This document shows positions 6,833 to 14,100 of a DNA stretch of 49,581 bases, piece after piece. Made by a program: the position numbers and the translations under genes. The notes beneath the pieces are model-generated. The model saw nothing but the letters and a program-made list of their open reading frames with translations. It did not search any database and was not told the DNA's origin. Source of the DNA: a virus. The stretch is taken from the IMG/VR virus record IMGVR_UViG_3300008106_000012, positions 1 to 49,581 of that record. The stretch is one strand, 5' to 3'. Each line of letters begins with the position of its first letter. Position 1 is the first letter of the stretch.

Positions 6833-7777
6833 ATGTCGTCTGAACTCACCCTGTTTCAATCCGGTAATGTCCTGCCTCCGCATCTGCGTCGTGGGCAACT
6901 GAGCGATCTTACTAAGTCCCTCATGGGGGGCGGGAACAGTAAGCGGATCAGTATTGAGAACAACGTCTTCACCATGATGGTCGGCGGCAAGCCCGTGGCT
7001 GTCAACGAAGACCGCGCAATGAACGTCGTGATTGTTCGCGCTGCCGAGGCCAGCGCCCGCACTTACTACGGGGGGCAGTACGAAAAAGGCGTGAAGACGC
7101 CCCCTGTCTGCTGGTCCAACGATAGCGTCAAACCGCACGAGAACGTCAAGACTCCGCAGCACAAGACCTGCAATGGTTGCCCGCAGGATATCAAGGGCTC
7201 TGGGCAAGGCGAGTCCAAAGCGTGCCGTTATAGCCGGCGTCTGGCTGTGCTGCTTGCATCGGATATGGAGGGCGACATTTTCTCCATGAACATCAACGCT
7301 AGCAGTCTTTTTGCACAAGGCGAAGGGCGTAAGATGGGACTCCAGCAGTATGCGCGGTTCCTTGGCGGGCATGGGATCGAAGTCAACGCGGTTGTCACGG
7401 AGATGCGTTTTGATACTTCGGCGAACATGAAGCTCGTTTTCTCTGCTGTGCGCCCGTTGGAAGAAGCCGAGTGGGCACGGGTCATCGCTCGTATGGACGA
7501 TCAGGCAGCTATCGATGCAGTCACTATGACGGTGGCGGAAATTGATGGCACCCCCGAGGCGTCCGTTGCACCCGCTGCGCCCGCCGAACAGCCTGTGTTC
7601 ATGCAGCCCAAGGCAGCCGCCCAAACGCCCGCAGCGGGCGTTGTGAGGGCCAAGGTGAAGCCGCTCGTCGCCGCAGTAGGTCCTGACGAGCCCACCGTCA
7701 AGGAATCCAAGGCCACCGCTGCACCCGTGAACGTGCAGTCGATCCTGAGCGAGTGGGCCGCCGACTCTGACGATTGA
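6833..7777 (+). CDS. Putative single-stranded DNA-binding protein
   Basis: A 314-residue protein with a conserved N-terminal two thirds and a low-complexity tail. The core holds a cysteine-containing segment (CNGCPQDIKG followed by KACRYSRRLAVLLA, about residues 113-140) that may bind zinc. Residues from about 240 onward are Ala/Pro/Val-rich and disordered. The C-terminus is acidic (EWAADSDD), like the tail by which SSB proteins recruit partners. Position between a helicase and the primase also fits an SSB role. The assignment rests on tail, context and resemblance to phage proteins annotated this way; no OB-fold can be proved by eye. Confidence 0.6.
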   Translation: MSSELTLFQSGNVLPPHLRRGQLSDLTKSLMGGGNSKRISIENNVFTMMVGGKPVAVNEDRAMNVVIVRAAEASARTYYGGQYEKGVKTPPVCWSNDSVKPHENVKTPQHKTCNGCPQDIKGSGQGESKACRYSRRLAVLLASDMEGDIFSMNINASSLFAQGEGRKMGLQQYARFLGGHGIEVNAVVTEMRFDTSANMKLVFSAVRPLEEAEWARVIARMDDQAAIDAVTMTVAEIDGTPEASVAPAAPAEQPVFMQPKAAAQTPAAGVVRAKVKPLVAAVGPDEPTVKESKATAAPVNVQSILSEWAADSDD

Positions 7778-7778
7778 G

Positions 7779-8012
7779 ATGCCGTATTCAGCCAAGATCG
7801 TCAGGCTGAATGCGGAGGCTGACCCCGAACGTCTCGGGGTCTCCTTGGGGCGCTTGTGTATCTCCAGGCAGATTCCTGTGACCCAGGTCTGCCTTGACCT
7901 TGATGTCTGCAAGGCTGCTGTCTATCAGTGGTTCTCGGGCAAACGAGAGGTGGGAAAGCACTTGCGCCTCAAGGTCGCGGCGTACTATCGTTCGCGGCTC
8001 CCCCCGGCTTGA
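7779..8012 (+). CDS. Small helix-turn-helix protein
   Basis: A 77-residue protein whose central part (IPVTQVCLDLDVCKAAVYQWFSGKREVGK) reads as a Cro/XRE-like helix-turn-helix: a positioning helix, turn, and a recognition helix containing AVYQWFSGKR. It starts one base after the stop of the preceding gene. It could be a transcription regulator of the early operon, or a DNA-binding accessory of the primase encoded next. There is no adjacent divergent promoter of the lambda cI/Cro type, so a lysogeny switch is not suggested. Confidence 0.65.
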   Translation: MPYSAKIVRLNAEADPERLGVSLGRLCISRQIPVTQVCLDLDVCKAAVYQWFSGKREVGKHLRLKVAAYYRSRLPPA

Positions 8013-8054
8013 TTGCCTGCCCCGCTGCGCCTGCGCGGCTAACCCCGTGTCGTC

Positions 8055-10883
8055 ATGTCCCAATTGGATTTCCTACAAGGCATTCTCCCAGAAAGGGGAC
8101 GGTACTCTCTTAGATTCGTAAACAGGAAGACCAAGACCGCGTTCAATCGATTTTTTAACAGTCCTTCAGAGATGATGGAAAACATCAAGCAAGGGCTACC
8201 AAAAGATGTTGACGTGTACTACGCAACGGCGGGGTTTGGGTCTGGTACAACTGCCGAAGCTACAAACGCTGTAGCTAAGAGAGAACTATACATAGACGTT
8301 GATTGCGGCGACCGTAAGCCGTACAGCAACAAAACAGAAGCAATGCAGGCTCTAAAAGAGTTCTGCAAAAAGGTAAAACTACCGAAACCAACAATCGTCG
8401 ATTCTGGTAATGGCTACCACGCTCATTGGATATTTACTGATGCGGTGCCGGTCCACCAATGGACTAGAGCAGCCGAGCAATTGAAAGCGCTGTGCAAAGT
8501 AGAAAGATTTAGCGTAGACGGTGGCTGTACTGCGGACGTCGCTCGTGTACTACGCATCCCTGATACGATCAACCAAAAAAATGGCGCACAAGTAGTTCTA
8601 CTGACAGATGTTGCCCATTACAGCTTTGATAAGCTGATCGGTGTCCTCAACAACGTAGCAGTACCGCCTACGCCTGTCGCTACGGTAAACAGACCTAAGC
8701 TAAGTAGTATTACTAAGACACTGGCTGGGTGGGATAACCGGGTTAGTAAATTTGAGACTATCTGGATCAAGTCCATCAAAGGCCAAGGCTGCGCGCAGAT
8801 TGCTGAAGCCATCAAGCATCCAGAGAATGTCACGGAGCCTTGCTGGCGCGGGGTGCTGTCTATCGCCGAACAGTGCGACGACCGCGATTGGGCGATCCAC
8901 GAAGTGTCTAAGGGGCATCCTGACTACAGCCCCGAAGAGACAGAGAGGAAAGCTGCTCTTACGAAGGGCCCCTATACCTGTGAGACGTTTCAGTCTCTAG
9001 ACCGTCCCGAGCTTTGCGTTGGCTGCCCGCATGGAGGGAAGATCACATCACCTATCCAGCTTGGCGCCACCATCGCCCTACAGAGAGTAGAAGAAAAGCC
9101 TTTTGTTGAAGCAGGGGGGAGGCGTTACGACATCCCCGCGTACCCGTGGCCTTACCTTCGCGGTAAGCATGGGGGCGTGTATATGGTCAAACACAAGGAA
9201 AAGTCGGGGGACGACGACAGTGACACACCAGAAGAATACGAACTGGTGTACCCGCACGACCTGTACATCTATAAGCGGATGCGCGACTCGGAGCTGGGGG
9301 ACGTACTGTGGTTGAGGCACCATTTACCGAATGACGGTGTTCGTGACTTCATGATGAGTCAGAAAGAGTTCGCTGCCCCTGAAAAACTTCGGGACAAGCT
9401 GAACGAGCAAGGTGTCACCACCTATAACCAAAAGCAACTACAGCAGCTACAACACTATTTTGCCCGTTCTATTCAGGATTTGCAGCTTTCTACCAAGGCA
9501 GACGCTATACACGCGAGGTTCGGCTGGACAAAGCACAACACATTCATCGCCGGTGATAGGGAGTACACAGACAAGGGTATTAAGTACACTCCAGCAGCGC
9601 GCTCACTTGATAGATATCTAGATTGGTTCAGGCCGAAAGGCACGCTGGAGGGCTGGAAGCGGGTCGTGGATATGTACAACCGCCCTGAGTGTGATCTGCA
9701 CGCCTACGGACTGCTCACTGGGTTTGGCAGTATGTTGATGCATTTCTCGCCGGAGAACGGCGGGGTGTTGAACTACTTCTCTAAGAAGAGTGGCACCGGT
9801 AAAACCACTATTCTAAAAATGATCAACTCCATCTTCGCTAACCCGTCTGCGATGATGAAAGACGCACAAGACACACATCTATCCAAGGTTCATAGAATGG
9901 GGGTTTTGAACGGTATCGCTATGACCCTCGATGAGATGACCAACACAAAGCCAGAGGAAATGTCGGTACTTCTCTACGGCAGTACCCAAGGTCGAGCGCG
10001 GGATCGTATGAAGGCTGGGGAGAACGCTGAGCGGCATAACGACATTACTTGGAAGGGCAACAGCATCTGGTCAAGCAACACAAGTATTGAAGACAGGCTC
10101 GGAATAATCAAGTTCGATCCGCAAGGGGAGATGGCCCGTGTTATTGAGATCCATCTTCGGACACCCGTTCCTGATGACGTTCTCGGTGCGCAGAAAGTAT
10201 TTAACCAGCTTGAGGACAACTACGGACACGCAGGGCCACTGTTCATATCGTTCGTAGTCTCGAACATTGAGTATGTACAGCGAGTATGGGAGGAGACTCG
10301 CGATTGGGTCTATCTGGAGCACACGTGGACTCAGACAGAACGGTATAAGCTGAACCAAGTGGTTTGCGCGCTGGCGGCGGGCGTGATAACTAACACTTTG
10401 GAACTGACTTCTTTCAACATATCGAGAATCGCCGCGCACATTCTTGCAGTTGTCAAAAAATCTGGCGCAGATATGCAGTCGCAGTCTACTAGGGCTGTCG
10501 AGACTTTTGCTGCGTTCATCAACAACAACATCAACAACATGCTGACTATCGACTCTAAACAGCGCAGCAACGGGTTGCAGAACGAGCCGTATATGAAGCC
10601 TAAAGGCAGGTTGGTGGTGCGGTACGAGCCGGACACTAAGACCCTGTTTATTGTCCAGAAAGACTTTACGCGTTGGTGCGCGGATAACTACATCAACGCC
10701 AAAGAAATCCGCGTTCTCTTTAACGAAGAGACCGGACGCGAAGTTGAGCTAATCAAAAAGCGTATGGGGGCAGGGTGGGACACCGACTTTGGTCCAGTCA
10801 GTGTGTACTGCATTAAAGATGCCGCCCAAGTGCTCGGGCTAACAGACGATGCTACAGCCGCCAGTAGTACAGAAACCGCTTAA
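8055..10883 (+). CDS. AEP primase fused to superfamily 3-like helicase
   Basis: A 942-residue bifunctional replication protein. The N-terminal archaeo-eukaryotic primase domain shows YIDVDCGD (about residues 78-85, catalytic acid pair), SGNGYHAHW (about 116-124) and RVLRIPDTIN (about 164-173). A PriCT-like region follows, with a cysteine motif (CETFQSLDRPELCVGCPHGG, about 308-327) that may bind zinc. The C-terminal ATPase has Walker A KKSGTGKTT (about 577-585) and a Walker B-like MTLDEMT (about 622-628). The product would prime and unwind DNA for the family A polymerase, so no DnaG- or DnaB-type gene is needed. The upstream RBS is poor, and a short out-of-frame gap separates it from the HTH gene. 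Confidence 0.9.
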   Translation: MSQLDFLQGILPERGRYSLRFVNRKTKTAFNRFFNSPSEMMENIKQGLPKDVDVYYATAGFGSGTTAEATNAVAKRELYIDVDCGDRKPYSNKTEAMQALKEFCKKVKLPKPTIVDSGNGYHAHWIFTDAVPVHQWTRAAEQLKALCKVERFSVDGGCTADVARVLRIPDTINQKNGAQVVLLTDVAHYSFDKLIGVLNNVAVPPTPVATVNRPKLSSITKTLAGWDNRVSKFETIWIKSIKGQGCAQIAEAIKHPENVTEPCWRGVLSIAEQCDDRDWAIHEVSKGHPDYSPEETERKAALTKGPYTCETFQSLDRPELCVGCPHGGKITSPIQLGATIALQRVEEKPFVEAGGRRYDIPAYPWPYLRGKHGGVYMVKHKEKSGDDDSDTPEEYELVYPHDLYIYKRMRDSELGDVLWLRHHLPNDGVRDFMMSQKEFAAPEKLRDKLNEQGVTTYNQKQLQQLQHYFARSIQDLQLSTKADAIHARFGWTKHNTFIAGDREYTDKGIKYTPAARSLDRYLDWFRPKGTLEGWKRVVDMYNRPECDLHAYGLLTGFGSMLMHFSPENGGVLNYFSKKSGTGKTTILKMINSIFANPSAMMKDAQDTHLSKVHRMGVLNGIAMTLDEMTNTKPEEMSVLLYGSTQGRARDRMKAGENAERHNDITWKGNSIWSSNTSIEDRLGIIKFDPQGEMARVIEIHLRTPVPDDVLGAQKVFNQLEDNYGHAGPLFISFVVSNIEYVQRVWEETRDWVYLEHTWTQTERYKLNQVVCALAAGVITNTLELTSFNISRIAAHILAVVKKSGADMQSQSTRAVETFAAFINNNINNMLTIDSKQRSNGLQNEPYMKPKGRLVVRYEPDTKTLFIVQKDFTRWCADNYINAKEIRVLFNEETGREVELIKKRMGAGWDTDFGPVSVYCIKDAAQVLGLTDDATAASSTETA

Positions 10884-11073
10884 AATAAGCGGTGTTAACT
10901 ATCGAGTGCCAGATAATATGGCGGTAAACGATAGTTTTTTCTTGCCTACTTTGACACCAAAAAAAGCTTTCACCGCAGTTTCCCGGTACTACTCTAAAAA
11001 GAAATACAGGATGACTTACGTCGAAAGAATCGAGTCCGGGATGCTTGGCATCCGAGTCTGGCGCGTTGTATGA
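10849..11073 (+). CDS. Small conserved phage protein at end of early operon
   Basis: A 74-residue ORF that overlaps the primase gene by 35 bases if ATG 10849 is used. ATG 10918 (51 residues) and GTG 10906 are alternatives. The pattern NDSFFLPTLTPKKAFTAVSRYY ... GIRVWRVV resembles short phage proteins that begin near a V-x-DSFF segment and end in an RVWR-type strand, and the conserved-looking part starts upstream of 10918, favouring a longer form. Function is unknown. It is the last gene before the early terminator. Confidence 0.6.
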   Translation: MLQPPVVQKPLKISGVNYRVPDNMAVNDSFFLPTLTPKKAFTAVSRYYSKKKYRMTYVERIESGMLGIRVWRVV

Positions 11074-11118
11074 TCGGCCCCGCTGGCGGTGCAGTTGCCA
11101 GCGTTTCTCCTCCTATTC

Positions 11119-11157
11119 GCCCCGGGTTACGGCTGCTGTCCGGCCCGGGGCTTTTTT
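11119..11157 (+). terminator. Intrinsic terminator of the early operon
   Basis: GCCCCGGG (11119-11126) pairs with CCCGGGGC (11144-11151) and is followed at once by six T residues (11152-11157). This GC-rich stem ends the rightward early transcripts. The late leftward gene stops at 11156, so the convergent operons meet at this hairpin and the stem may also stop leftward transcription. Confidence 0.88.
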
Positions 11158-14100
11158 ACGAGGACGGGGCCGCCAGCCCCAGTTGGATGCTCCGCGCCTC
11201 CCGGCGCAACTGCCAAACCTGACGAGCGATGTCGTTCTGCTCCGCCCGCAAGTCATCGATGAGCTTGCGGCGCTCCTCGGGGCTGAGCGAGGTGTCTCGG
11301 TTGATGGCCTGCGTCGATTCGTTCATCACGCGGATGGTTTCCATCAAAGACTGAACCTGCGGCCGGATCGAATACATGCCGATGTTATCCAGAAGGAACG
11401 CCTCGGCTTCTTCGGGCTTAGTCTTGAGCATACGGTTGTATGTCCCGTAGACTTGCGCAGTCCGCTTTTCTAGGTCGTAAATCTCATCCATGAATCGCGT
11501 ACCTACTGGGTCTTTCATCACAGCGCTTACGCCAGTGATTTGCGACCCGATTTGCTGATGAAGCGGGCGGTCTGTACGGTTCGGATAAAGCAGTGCGTCA
11601 CTGACAGACAGCGCGAGCCCCATTGAAGTGCCAAAAAGTCCTCGCAGCGCGTTCTCCAATTTGATCGGAGAGATGGCGAAGGTCTCCATACCAGTTGCGT
11701 TGGCTGCGTCTTCGAGCAAGCTACCGACTGCCTTCATACTCTCGGACGTGCCGGTACCGTAGCGTTCAAACGGACGCAGAGCAAGCTGAGACTGACTCTC
11801 TAGCGGCCGACCAAGGAAGAACGAGTAGTTGATCAAGTTCTCCACAAGCGGCCGAATACCTTGGGCCATCAAATTCGGAGACGAGAAAACATCAACCCCG
11901 CGCTTTGTCAACTCTTTTAGCACATCAATAGCGGCGCGCTCGTCTTCAGTACCCTGGTACTTATAATACCGCAGAACTCGTTCGGGGATCGCTTTGAAAA
12001 AGAACGCAAGTTCCGCCGGGATGGGGATGGCGGGGGTGAACCCGAGCGCCTTGCCGTAAGGTAGCACCCAGTTGGTATCCCGCACGTGGTCAGGGAGTTT
12101 TTCGTATTCCTCGTCGTCTGACATCAACAACGCATAAGCCGTGCCCATAGCAGTCAGCACCATCATGCGCTTGTAGAACATGCTCCGTGCGGTGCCCGTT
12201 TTCTTACCTACAAGCCCGCCAGCGGCAGCAGACGCCAGCTTGTCCATGCCTTGCGCATAGGCGTTGAAGAAGGGGATGACGCTGATCATCATGTTCATCA
12301 TGCGCGATGATCCACGACGGCTGAAGTTGATGATCTCTCGCGCTGCGGACTCGGCTTGCGCCGTATCGCCAGTTTCCGTCAGTACTTGGTCGTAGATCGC
12401 TTTACGCACGGCGAGGTCAGACGCTTTGGCACCAGCCTCCATCACACGCAGGATGGCACTGCCAAGCCCTTCCTTTTCCGCACCTGACTCTTTCAGAATA
12501 TCTTTAAGATTGGTGTGCTGAGTGATGTCGTATGTACCAACAATACCGAGGTTTTCTAGTTCTCGGATACCAGAGGTTTTCTGGTTGCGAAGTTCGCTAG
12601 GCCACAGCTTAAGAAAGTTCGACAGTACGTTCTTAACAAGCGTTTTATTGTCCTTGACTCCAGCGTAGGTATAGGCACGGACCACATCGTCGAAAATCTG
12701 CTTGATAGCAAACGGCGGCATCGAAGTCACGCCCGCGCGGAGTAGGCGCGTGGCCTGCGAAAGCCCCTTGATGATGTTGGACAGTTGGGGGTCAGCAAGA
12801 CTAAAAGTGACCAGATGCGCCGGGTCGGGTACGTAGAACCTAACCTTCTGCCCGTCTTCGTAGACATCGACCATGCCACCTGGGGAGTCCGTAGCGGGGG
12901 GCTGTTCACGGCGTTGGGCAGCGCCGAGCAGTTCCATGTCCCCCAGGGCACGTCTAGCCGCTTCGTTCTTCATCGCCTCCTTGGTAGCCCAATCCATGAA
13001 CCCGGAGAAGTTTTCGACGACCGACGTGGACTTCCGCTTGCTACCTTCTAGCTGCCTGAGCTTCCTGAGTGCGGCAACGCCACGGTTGGCCCCCCGAGTC
13101 GCCTGTGTCCATTGGTTTTCGTACTCACCGATGCGCTCAAATGGGATATAGGCTAGGTTATCTTTGTAGTCTTGCGCTTGCTCTTTACTGATACGACTAG
13201 TTTCCACCAGCATATCTAGCATATTAAACCGGACAGTATCAAGATCGGACAGAACACCTTTGATGAAGTCGTCTTGTTGGAACGCCGTCTCCGCCCTATC
13301 GATCTGTTCGTCGGTAAGGTACAACTCTACGATGCCTTCACGGAGCGTTTTCGCTTTGTCTGCCTTCCCGGCGTCATCTAGGGCTTGTGCTTGTTGCTCA
13401 ATTTCACGGTTTTTTTGGCGCAAGTAAAATTCGCGGTGTCCGTACAGAATATTGTCAATCGTATTACGGTAGTCCTCATAGGTCTTGCCCTCTGCTTTAG
13501 CGGCATCGGCAATACGATTAAGTACCCCAGAATAGCTGACAAAACGCCCGTCTGCGTCTTTTAGCTCCGTGGCAACGATAAGTCCGTCTTCTCGGCTAAG
13601 TCCGCCTTCAATCTGCGCAGCTTTGCTTATACGAAGCGCATCAAGGGCGCGCGAGAGTAGCACCATCGGGTTCAGTCGCCCGCTAGCAGTGCGGATTTGC
13701 CCGCCATAGGCGTTGACAAACCAATCCTCCATAGGGGCCAGAGAATCCACCAACTTTTCGCGGATACGAAGAGGTACACGGCCTTCTAGTTGCTTGCCGA
13801 TTTTCTGGACCACACCACGCTGTTTGCGCCCACCAATGGCGTCGAGTTCCTTGGCGGTAGCTTCGGCCTCGGGGGTGATGGTCGTACGGAACCGCGTAGC
13901 CCCTTCGCCGGTCGTCGACCCCAGCCCAGCTTGGAGCGCATCGCGGATGAACTTCTCCTGCTCGTTCAGCCCCATCGTGCGAATGGCACGGGCGAGCTGC
14001 GGCATACCCAGACGGTCAGCGACTCTGGCGAGGAAGCCCCCGACCTGCCGGACCAACGTGGGATTGAGATCGGTCTGCTCCGCCACCTCGGCAAGCGACT

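Noticed and set aside
6818-7912. A 364-codon minus-strand ORF opposite the ssDNA-binding candidate
   Set aside because: Shadow of the real + strand gene; composition is unstructured (Arg/His/Gly-rich) and there is no ribosome binding site.
11045-11473. A 142-codon + strand ORF across the early terminator
   Set aside because: It runs through the terminator hairpin and then lies antisense to the giant protein gene.
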